Source: an uncultured Selenomonadaceae bacterium (GTDB lineage Bacteria > Bacillota > Negativicutes > Selenomonadales > Selenomonadaceae). From it: a DNA stretch of 48,494 nt. Below, piece after piece: positions 17,063-25,964 of the stretch. The notes beneath the pieces are model-generated. The model did not search any database. It saw only the letters and a list, made by a program, of their open reading frames with translations, and had not been told where the DNA came from. Numbering within the stretch: position 1 is the stretch's first letter; each line of letters opens with the position of its first letter. Both the position numbers and the translations under genes were made by a program. The DNA is taken from assembly GCA_905234395.1 (NCBI GenBank), contig CAJOHG010000022.1:911-49404 (forward strand), written 5' to 3'.

Positions 17063-17641
17063 TTAAAATTTGTTTTCACGCCCGGCTCTTAAGCGAGCGA
17101 TATTTTCTCTGTGCCGCCAAACGATGACGACTGCTGCCGCCAATGCAAACGCGAAGAATACTGCCGGGACTTTGAACAGTGCCGCGAGAATAGGTGTGAG
17201 AAGTGCCGCGACGATTGAGCCGACAGAAACGTAACGCGTGAGCAAAACCAATGCGAGCCAGACGATAACGACAATCGCCGTGACTTTGGGCATGAGCGTT
17301 GAGATGACGCCGAGACCCGTTGCGACACCTTTGCCGCCTTTGAAGCCGAGGAACAGCGGGAAAATGTGACCGAGCATTGCGAAGAGACCGCCGACGACCA
17401 TTGCACCGGGCGTGGCGAAGAGACAGCAACCGATTAAGACGCCGATTTGACCTTTAAGAAAGTCGAGGACAAAAATCAAAAGACCTGCTTTCTTGCCGAT
17501 AACTCGCCAGGCATTTGTCGCGCCGATGTTTTTTGAGCCGAAGCGTCGCAGATCTTTTTTCCAGATGAGTTTGCCGAAAATTAAGCCGGTCGGTATGGAG
17601 CCGACGACGTAAGCCGCAACGATAAGCAACAACCAATCCAT
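17063..17641 (-). CDS. plsY: Glycerol-3-phosphate acyltransferase PlsY
   Basis: PlsY transfers acyl groups from acyl-phosphate to glycerol-3-phosphate, the first step of phospholipid synthesis. About 193 residues with multiple membrane helices. The family motifs are visible: GSIPTGLIFGK, FGSKNIGATNAWR near residue 40, and LGFKGGKGVATGLGV near residue 100. I prefer ATG 17641, after GAGG, to the alternative TTG two codons earlier. The ribosome site lies inside a short reiterated sequence (GGAATTAGGAATT). The next gene upstream is a tRNA-Leu on the same strand. Confidence 0.96.
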   Translation of the reverse strand: MDWLLLIVAAYVVGSIPTGLIFGKLIWKKDLRRFGSKNIGATNAWRVIGKKAGLLIFVLDFLKGQIGVLIGCCLFATPGAMVVGGLFAMLGHIFPLFLGFKGGKGVATGLGVISTLMPKVTAIVVIVWLALVLLTRYVSVGSIVAALLTPILAALFKVPAVFFAFALAAAVVIVWRHRENIARLRAGRENKF

Positions 17642-17676
17642 TCCCAATTCCTCATTTCTAATTCCTAATTCCTAAC
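17641..17676 (-). repeat. Reiterated AATTAGGAATT sequence forming the plsY ribosome site
   Basis: The bases just ahead of the plsY ATG are imperfect repeats of TTAGGAATT with a GAGG. A near copy precedes the L,D-transpeptidase gene at 19533-19561. In both places the repeat supplies the ribosome-binding purines. Confidence 0.6.
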
Positions 17677-17683
17677 TGAATTT

Positions 17684-17768
17684 TGGTGCGGATGGAGGGA
17701 GTCGAACCCTCACGCCCGAAAGCAACGGATCCTAAGTCCGGCGCGTCTGCCAATTCCGCCACATCCGC
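17684..17768 (-). tRNA. tRNA-Leu (anticodon TAG)
   Basis: An 85-base tRNA reads from GCGGATGTGGCGGAATTGG to CCATCCGCACCA on the minus strand. The acceptor stem GCGGATG pairs with CATCCGC. The anticodon loop CTTAGGA gives TAG, which reads CUA leucine codons. A long variable arm, the T-arm GGTTCGACTCC and an encoded CCA are present, all typical of class II tRNA-Leu. Confidence 0.95.
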
Positions 17769-17871
17769 TCGCGGCAATTAAATCACATTTATTTTTCAGT
17801 GTCAATCATTGCGCAGGAATAAAGCCGTATTCGCCGAATAAACTTTGAAAACTTTTACAGGAGGGAAAAAT

Positions 17872-19530
17872 TTGCAGACTAAAGAAAAAATCGCGGCGGC
17901 AGTCAAATCGGCAGTCGAAGCGGCTATGAATGACGGCGCATTAAAATTTTCCGACACGCTGCCCGACGTGGCATTGGAAGTTCCGCCAAAAAAAGAATTC
18001 GGAGACTTCGCGACAAACTTCGCCATGCAGACGGCAAAAATTTTCCGCACATCGCCAAAAAAAATCGCTGAAGAGATTAAGGCGCGAATCAGCTCCGACA
18101 TCATCGAACGCATTGAAATTGCCGGTGCGGGCTTTATGAATTTTTATCTGCGCGGCGACGTGATTTATCGTGAGCTCAAAAAAATTTTCGACGCGGGAAA
18201 AAATTTCGGTCACCTGCCGAACAAAGGCAACGTCACCATTCAAGTTGAATACGTCAGCGCGAATCCAACGGGACTTTTGCACGTCGGACACGGTCGCGGC
18301 GCGGCAGCAGGCTCGGCAATCGTCAACATCATGCGTGCGGCGGGCTACAACGTCGAGAGCGAATATTACATCAACGACGCCGGAAATCAAATGGACAAGC
18401 TTACAAAATCTGTCAACGCGCGTTATCTTGAGTTGCTCGGCGAAAAAATTGACTTTCCCGAAGACGGCTATCAAGGCGTTGACATCATCGACACGACCAA
18501 AAGAATCATTGCCCGGCACGGCGACAAGTTTATCACATTGCCCGAAGACGAACGCTTGAAAATTTTGGGCGAACTTGCTTACGTCGACAAGATGCTTGAG
18601 CTTAAAGACGACCTGGAAAATTTCGGCGTCGAATTTGACGTTTGGTTCAGCGAACGCACTTTGCACCCGGACAAGATTAACGCGGCGATTGAAATTCTCA
18701 AGTCGAACGGCGGCATTTACGAGAAGGACGGCGCACTTTGGCTGGCAAGTTCACAATTCGGCGACGACAAAGACCGCGTGGTTGTTCGCGAGAACGGAGA
18801 GCCGACTTATCTTGCCGCAGACATTGCTTATCACAAAAACAAATTCGATCGCGGCTTCGGTGAGCTGATAAATCTTTGGGGCGCAGATCATCACGGCTAC
18901 GTTGCTCGTGTCAAAGCGGCGATGAAAATGCTCGGCTACAATCCCGAAAAGTTGAAGATTATTTTTCTGCAAATGGTCAGTCTGTTTCGCGGCGGCGAAG
19001 CTGTCAAAATGTCAAAGCGTGCGGGCACGGCAATTCCACTGCGCGAATTGATGGCGGAAGTCGGCACCGATGCGGCGAGATATTTTTTCCTAATGCGTTC
19101 GACGGACAGCCAACTTGATTTCGATTTGGATTTGGCTAAGTCGCAGAGCGCGGACAATCCCGTTTACTACGTTCAATATGCGCACGCGAGAATCTGTTCA
19201 ATCTTCCGTCAAACTTCCGAGGCAGGCTTGACGATTGACGATGAACCGAAATTTTCGCTGATGAATTCAACGGCGGAAGTCGACTTGATTAACAAAATCT
19301 TCGAGTATCCCGACGAAATTGCGAAGGCTGCCGAAGAATACGCACCGCAGAGAATTGCCCGCTACGTTTACGATTTGGCGTCGACGTTCAGCGCATTTTA
19401 TCGCGACTGCAGAATTTTGGGCGTCGAAAAAGATTTGGCTATTGCTCGGCTTGCGTTGCTCAAAGTCACTCGTCACACGATTGAACACGCGCTGAATTTG
19501 CTCGGCGTCTCTGCTCCCGAAAGGATGTAA
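17872..19530 (+). CDS. argS: Arginyl-tRNA synthetase
   Basis: ArgS charges tRNA-Arg. The TTG at 17872 is preferred because AGGAGGG lies seven bases upstream; the ATG at 17845 has no such site. The class I motifs are HVGHGRG (HIGH type) in SANPTGLLHVGHGRGAAAGS and KMSKRAG (KMSKS type). The N-terminal Add1-like domain (DVALEVPPKKEFGDFATNFA) and the C-terminal DALR anticodon-binding domain (TVRH-type, ALNLLGVSAPERM) are complete. About 552 residues. Confidence 0.97.
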   Translation: MQTKEKIAAAVKSAVEAAMNDGALKFSDTLPDVALEVPPKKEFGDFATNFAMQTAKIFRTSPKKIAEEIKARISSDIIERIEIAGAGFMNFYLRGDVIYRELKKIFDAGKNFGHLPNKGNVTIQVEYVSANPTGLLHVGHGRGAAAGSAIVNIMRAAGYNVESEYYINDAGNQMDKLTKSVNARYLELLGEKIDFPEDGYQGVDIIDTTKRIIARHGDKFITLPEDERLKILGELAYVDKMLELKDDLENFGVEFDVWFSERTLHPDKINAAIEILKSNGGIYEKDGALWLASSQFGDDKDRVVVRENGEPTYLAADIAYHKNKFDRGFGELINLWGADHHGYVARVKAAMKMLGYNPEKLKIIFLQMVSLFRGGEAVKMSKRAGTAIPLRELMAEVGTDAARYFFLMRSTDSQLDFDLDLAKSQSADNPVYYVQYAHARICSIFRQTSEAGLTIDDEPKFSLMNSTAEVDLINKIFEYPDEIAKAAEEYAPQRIARYVYDLASTFSAFYRDCRILGVEKDLAIARLALLKVTRHTIEHALNLLGVSAPERM

Positions 19531-19532
19531 TT

Positions 19533-19561
19533 CAATTAGGAATGAGGAATTAGGAATGAGA
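19533..19561 (+). repeat. Reiterated AATTAGGAATGAGG sequence at a gene start
   Basis: Positions 19533-19561 carry AATTAGGAATGAG twice, directly before and across the ATG of the first L,D-transpeptidase gene. It is a relative of the repeat ahead of plsY, and GAATTAGGG also occurs in the hairpin at 29132. Confidence 0.6.
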
Positions 19562-20233
19562 AATTTTTTGGCAATGTTGGCGGCAGTGATGATTATGCTT
19601 TGTCAAACGGCTCAAGCTCAACCGTCGCCGCAATGGGTGCAAAATCTTCCCGTCGCGCAGGAAGTCAATCAAATGGTCGTCGTGGCGGCAACTTACGGCT
19701 CGTCGGCAGTGATTTCAATGCACGAGAAAAATTCTTTGGGCGAATGGGAACAGATTATGTCGACGCCGGGCTTTATCGGACAAAACGGACTGGGCAAAAC
19801 GCGTGAAGGCGATCATAAAACTCCGGTCGGCACGTTTTATTTCGACTTCGCGTTTGGCATCAAGCCCGATCCCGGTTGCGCCTTTGAATATCATCAAATC
19901 AACGCGAATCATTATTGGTCGGGCGATTGGAATTACAAATACAATCAGTTCGTCGACATTCGCGAGGCTCCTTACAATTTCGACACGACTTACAGCGAGC
20001 ATTTGATTGGCTACAATCCGTTTTACAATTACGCGCTGAACATGGGCTACAATGCCGAATGCACGCCCGGCAGAGGCTCCGCGCTTTTTATGCACTGTTC
20101 AAAGCCCGGCAGACCTTTTACTATGGGTTGTGTTGCGATGACGGAAGATAAAATGCTTTTCATCATGCAACACATTCAGCCCGGTTGCGCCTGCGTGATT
20201 GATTCGCTTACAAATCTCGGAGGTTCGTTTTGA
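19556..20233 (+). CDS. Secreted L,D-transpeptidase (YkuD family), paralog 1
   Basis: YkuD enzymes form L,D cross-links or attach proteins to peptidoglycan. A signal peptide ending in AQA (about residue 21) precedes the catalytic domain. REGDHKTPVGTFYFDFAFG and the active-site stretch FMHCSKPGRPFTMGCVAM, with the His (about 180) and nucleophilic Cys (about 192), are present; the usual Ser before GC is Met here (MGC). 225 residues. A near-identical paralog follows about 260 bases downstream. It starts 25 bases after argS, and its ribosome site is part of the reiterated repeat. Confidence 0.88.
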   Translation: MRNFLAMLAAVMIMLCQTAQAQPSPQWVQNLPVAQEVNQMVVVAATYGSSAVISMHEKNSLGEWEQIMSTPGFIGQNGLGKTREGDHKTPVGTFYFDFAFGIKPDPGCAFEYHQINANHYWSGDWNYKYNQFVDIREAPYNFDTTYSEHLIGYNPFYNYALNMGYNAECTPGRGSALFMHCSKPGRPFTMGCVAMTEDKMLFIMQHIQPGCACVIDSLTNLGGSF

Positions 20234-20274
20234 TGAGAAAAATTTTTTTGGGACTCAAGAAGTTAACGGCGTGA
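20233..20274 (+). pseudogene. Abortive copy of the start of the L,D-transpeptidase 2 gene
   Basis: An ATG overlapping the stop of paralog 1 opens 13 codons (MRKIFLGLKKLTA) that match the first residues of paralog 2 (MRKIFLGL), preceded by the same TCGGAGG context. It diverges after GGACTC and stops. It is a truncated duplicate lying just before the repeat element at 20285. Confidence 0.7.
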
Positions 20275-20284
20275 TTGATTCGTT

Positions 20285-20472
20285 AGGCTGTGTTGGTAAA
20301 TTGCATTTTAATTTTTTTTGTTCTACTTTTTCTTTGTCGGCGTCAAAGAAAAAGTAGCAAAAAGAAAGACGCTTCAAACCGCCACGGCGCAATCCTGCGC
20401 CTAACGGCGGCGGCGCGCGTCCATGCGCGCCGGGTATCAATTCTATTCAACGAAAATTTACCAACAAGCTCT
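20285..20472 (+). repeat. Three-hairpin interspersed repeat, copy 1
   Basis: About 188 bases bounded by imperfect terminal inverted repeats with core TGTTGGTAAA (20291-20300) and TTTACCAACA (20457-20466). Inside are three perfect hairpins: A, 14 bp (20323-20336 with 20344-20357); B, GGCGCA with TGCGCC (20386-20401); C, GGCGCGC with GCGCGCC (20412-20431). No ORF of note. A second copy lies in reverse at 24092. It separates two L,D-transpeptidase paralogs. It resembles a MITE or REP-like element; no transposase match is visible in the window. Confidence 0.85.
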
Positions 20473-20493
20473 AACAAATCTCGGAGGGACTTT

Positions 20494-21168
20494 ATGAGAA
20501 AAATTTTTTTGGGATTGGTGGCGTTGATGATTATGTTTTGTCAAACGGCTCAAGCTCAACCTTCGCCGCAATGGATAAAAAATTTATACGCCGCGCAGAA
20601 TTCGGAGCAAATGGTTGTCGTGGCAGGCATTCAAGGAACGACTGCTTGGATTTCAATGCACGAGAAGATTAACGGTCAATGGCAAATGATTATGACGACG
20701 CCGGGCTTTATCGGCAAGAACGGTCTCGGCAAAGTCAAAGAAGGCGATCATAAAACTCCGGTCGGCACGTTTTATTTCAACTTCGCGTTTGGAATTGCTC
20801 CCGATCCCGGTTGCGCCATTGAATATCATCAAGTCGACGCGAATCACTATTGGTCGGGCGATTGGAATTACAAATACAATCAATTCGTCGACATTCGCGA
20901 GGCTCCCGCCAATTTCGAGACGCGTTACAGCGAACATTTGCTTGATTACAATCCGCATTATCTTTACGGCTTGAACATGGGCTATAATTCAGAGTGCACG
21001 CCCGGCAAAGGCTCCGCGCTGTTCATGCACTGCTTTGGCACAAAATATCCTTGGACAGGCGGTTGCGTCGGCTTGCCAAATGATAAAATGTTTTTCGTCA
21101 TGCAGCACATCAGACCCGGTTGCGCGTGCGTCATTGATTCTTTGACAAACCTCGGCGGCTCGCTTTAA
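20494..21168 (+). CDS. Secreted L,D-transpeptidase (YkuD family), paralog 2
   Basis: A 224-residue paralog of the preceding gene with the same signal peptide style (MRKIFLGLVALMIMFCQTAQA), REGDHKTPVGTFYF-like block (KEGDHKTPVGTFYFNFAFG) and catalytic region (FMHCFGTKYPWTGGCVGL), with His and Cys conserved. ATG 20494 follows CGGAGGG. Tandem duplication is recent enough that DNA similarity is still high. The two proteins could differ in substrate because the residues before the Cys differ. Confidence 0.88.
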   Translation: MRKIFLGLVALMIMFCQTAQAQPSPQWIKNLYAAQNSEQMVVVAGIQGTTAWISMHEKINGQWQMIMTTPGFIGKNGLGKVKEGDHKTPVGTFYFNFAFGIAPDPGCAIEYHQVDANHYWSGDWNYKYNQFVDIREAPANFETRYSEHLLDYNPHYLYGLNMGYNSECTPGKGSALFMHCFGTKYPWTGGCVGLPNDKMFFVMQHIRPGCACVIDSLTNLGGSL

Positions 21169-21208
21169 AAAAAAATTTCCGTAACCTGCAGAAAGGAAGG
21201 CGATTTAA

Positions 21209-21661
21209 ATGGCCTTGACAGATTGGAAAGGCGATATGATAGGTCCGAATGTGGATCGTTCGACCGGCGCGATGCCCGGACAACACAACATAAAAAGCAA
21301 TAAACCACAGCAGTTGGAAAGATTTCGTGAGCAAAATCCGACAGATACTGCCGTAAGAAGACCCGTTGTCGACGAAAACAAATCTTTCGCGGAAATGAGC
21401 GAAGTCGATATTGCCTACCAAATCTTGAGCGCGGCGGGCAAGGACAATCCGATTTACTTCAAGAAACTGATTCGCGAGGTCATCGCCAAAAAAGGCAAGA
21501 CCGTTCAAAACGAGGCGGCGGCGATTTCCGAAATTTACACGATGATTAACATGGACAGCCGCTTTCAGCACGCCGGCGACGGTCAATGGGGCTTAACCGA
21601 TTGGTATCCGCCCGAAACCAAGCGTTCGCGCTCAACAACCAAGACCGTTAAAACTGCCTGA
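21209..21661 (+). CDS. RNA polymerase delta-like HARE-HTH protein
   Basis: A 150-residue protein. Residues 60-134 match the HARE-HTH winged-helix domain of RNA polymerase delta (RpoE) and relatives: SEVDIAYQILSAAGKDNPIYF and QNEAAAISEIYTMINMDSRFQHAGDGQWGL contain the conserved helices and the final Gly-Trp-Leu. In Bacillus delta the domain is followed by a long acidic tail; here it is replaced by a short basic Ser/Thr tail, and an N-terminal arm of about 55 residues precedes it. It may bind polymerase or DNA, but cannot be called authentic delta. A terminator follows. Confidence 0.75.
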   Translation: MALTDWKGDMIGPNVDRSTGAMPGQHNIKSNKPQQLERFREQNPTDTAVRRPVVDENKSFAEMSEVDIAYQILSAAGKDNPIYFKKLIREVIAKKGKTVQNEAAAISEIYTMINMDSRFQHAGDGQWGLTDWYPPETKRSRSTTKTVKTA

Positions 21662-21671
21662 CCTTATCAGC

Positions 21672-21711
21672 AAAAAAATTAACCGCCCGATGAAAGTTGA
21701 GCGGTTTTTTA
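21672..21711. terminator. Terminator after the delta-like gene
   Basis: AACCGC (21681-21686) pairs with GCGGTT (21701-21706) with T and A runs on either side, so it can act for both the plus-strand gene and the convergent peptidase. Confidence 0.8.
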
Positions 21712-21726
21712 GTTAAGCAAAAATTT

Positions 21727-23934
21727 TCAGCTGTCGGATTTTTGGTCGTAAAAATTTATTTCGTCGTCAAGCAAATAAAACTCGACAAAATCTGACCAAG
21801 CCGCGCTGCCGTCGGGAGCATGGAAGACAAAAGCATAAGCGTAATCGTCGATACGTCCGGCTTCATCATCAAGCATTTTTTCTTCGATTTTAGGCTTCTG
21901 ACCGATTGTGAACGATTCGCCAACAGTCCATTTCAAGACGATAATCTCGCCGTCTGCGGTAGGAGCTTTGAGTATTACATTTTCGTCATTGTCGTCGTCG
22001 CTGTCGCCATAAACCAAAGCGAGGAACAACGGCTTTATCTCGTCGCCCGCCTTGAGATAATCAACATCGCGGCTCGACATACCATTTTTATCGACTTTCT
22101 TTTTTGCACGTTCGATGGTGTATTCTTTAGTGGATTGGTTATAAGATATTTGCAACACGCGCGGATTGCCGTTCAGCAATATCGGAACGTCAAAAAGTTC
22201 GTAACCGTTTCCGGCGAAAGTTCTTTCCATTGAAATTAAATGTCCGTCAAGTGCAGGCCAAGTGGCTTTCAGATTACTGCGGAAAGTGCCCGTTTGTCTG
22301 TCGGATTTAACGGCGATATTGCTCCCAAGGAAGATACCGCCTTCCTCTTTAATGCCAAGTTCGGGATTAGCCTTCTCAACGCTCCGCCCTATAATGCAAG
22401 TGACTTTCGAGACATTCTCCATTTCTTCCGGCGTGAGTCTGACGACGGCTTGATCGTTTTCTATTGTTACAGAATGTCCGCGCAGAGCCGCTACATTAAA
22501 CCTACTGCTTTTAGTCGATTTCCCGGTTTGAGCCGTAACTCCTGCCGTAACACTTGGCGCGGCACCGCTAACGAGCCTGTAAAATGCTTTTTGCCTGTCG
22601 GAGGCGGAATCTTGTTCTAAATATTTTGGGGAGCAATAACCATCATATGGGTAGTAGGTGGAAATACCGCCGCCTGTTCGTTCGGCACCGTTGCTCGGTT
22701 GCCCGACAATCACGGCGTCAATCGCACTAAGCAAATTTCTTGAGGCTTCAGGCAAAAGGTTTTGGGTGTTCGTCGCGAGACTCTTCAAATCCACGTAACA
22801 TTTGCTGTAGCCTTCTGTCAAGGAGCCTTCGCCGTCGACAATGTTAGCGAAATCCGAAATGAATCTCGTTGAAGTATTGGCTTGATTAATTGCTGCCGTG
22901 AAATATTCTTCGTGCGCTTGTTGTAAGCGGTGAAACGCGCTCATGTCGACAACAGAGAAAGTCGACTGCAACCAATCGTTCTTACGTTTACAATCCTCCA
23001 AAGAGCCGGAGCAAATTTTTTCGCCCAATACCGCGCCGTTGCTTTCGGGATGCTCAGCCAGTTGCGCAAGCCAGTCGGTGTAATACCAACCGTATCCGTT
23101 TTCATTTGCCTCTGAAGCAACCATGTATCTCGCGAAGCCGTTGATATTGTTCGCACATTCATAAGAGCCCATTAAGCATGTGTCGAATCCGATAAGCTCA
23201 AAGGGCGGTTTGGCAGGTGATTCACCGTAAACTCTTTTAATCGCACTGCTGAGAGCATTCAAACTCATAATTTCGCCGGTATTCTCTTGATCTTGGCAAA
23301 CTCCGCCGACGCCGCCATGATTCCAAAAGATTAAAATTCTGTGGTCGGCTTTGTAATTTTGTTCGCCGTATTTCAGAAAATCTGCGAGAGTTCCCGATTC
23401 GTACATGTTCGATTCAAAGGCAGAGATTTGCGTCAAACCGTTGGAATCGTAAAGATAGCGTCCGTTGCCGTTGATAGGGTCATGCCATTGATTGGCGGTG
23501 CCTGCTTGAATGAGCACTTTCACGTTGGGCGGAAGTTGTACTTGCATAGCCTCCTTGATGTCCGTAGTAGCTTGACTGTGATCCGTTTCGAGATTGGTGC
23601 CGCAAATGTACCAGTAAACAAGCCATTCGTCATTGGCATTGTAAGTTTCGCTCGGCATGTTTGTTTGCGGAACTTGAACGGTTGTCTAAACGGGTTCATT
23701 TGGCGTTGTCGGTGGTGTAACAGGCGTCGTCGGTTCCAACTCTGTCCAAGGACTTTCGTGAAAGTTGTCGCGACCGTTACCGTTGCCGACTTCGCGAGAC
23801 GTGTACTCGATTTTGACCGTACCGCGCTCAACCATCGATTCGACGTCTTGAACAGGTTCGGCATTGGTGACAGGACAAACTATCGCCGCTATAACCGTCA
23901 AGGCTGCAATACATCGTTTAAACATTCTGCTCAT
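21727..23934 (-). pseudogene. Secreted clostripain-family (C11) peptidase with an in-frame amber codon
   Basis: Clostripain-family enzymes are extracellular cysteine endopeptidases. The frame from ATG 23934 encodes a signal peptide (to about residue 25) and a Pro/Thr-rich linker, then hits TAG at 23686-23688. The same frame then continues through the entire catalytic protein. The catalytic dyad is present: His in ILIFWNHGGVGG and Cys in ELIGFDTCLMGSYE. A downstream ATG at 23658 could start a cytoplasmic form, but it has no good ribosome site and would lack the signal. The simplest reading is a nonsense mutation (for example from CAG), but readthrough or sequencing error cannot be excluded. 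Confidence 0.85.
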
Positions 23935-23971
23935 CTCCCAACCGATAGAAATTTTTAGCTTACCTTAGACT

Positions 23972-23998
23972 ATTATAATTGTTTTTTTTTTTTGTCAA
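23972..23998 (-). promoter_or_regulatory. Peptidase promoter with a 12-T spacer tract
   Basis: TTGACA (23998-23993) and TATAAT (23977-23972) on the minus strand are separated by only 15 bp, and the spacer is mostly a run of 12 identical bases (23982-23993). Change of one or two bases in the run would bring the spacing to the optimal 16-17. Confidence 0.65.
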
Positions 23999-24091
23999 TT
24001 CAAGGTATAAAAAATTTCCGAAAGGGTTGCGCTCAATTTTCGGCAGGAAAAAGTTTCCATTGGCAGAATAAAGCGCAGAAAAATCAGGAAC

Positions 24092-25943
<1,852 letters not shown>

Positions 25944-25964
25944 AAGTCGTCGTGAGGAATTTTT

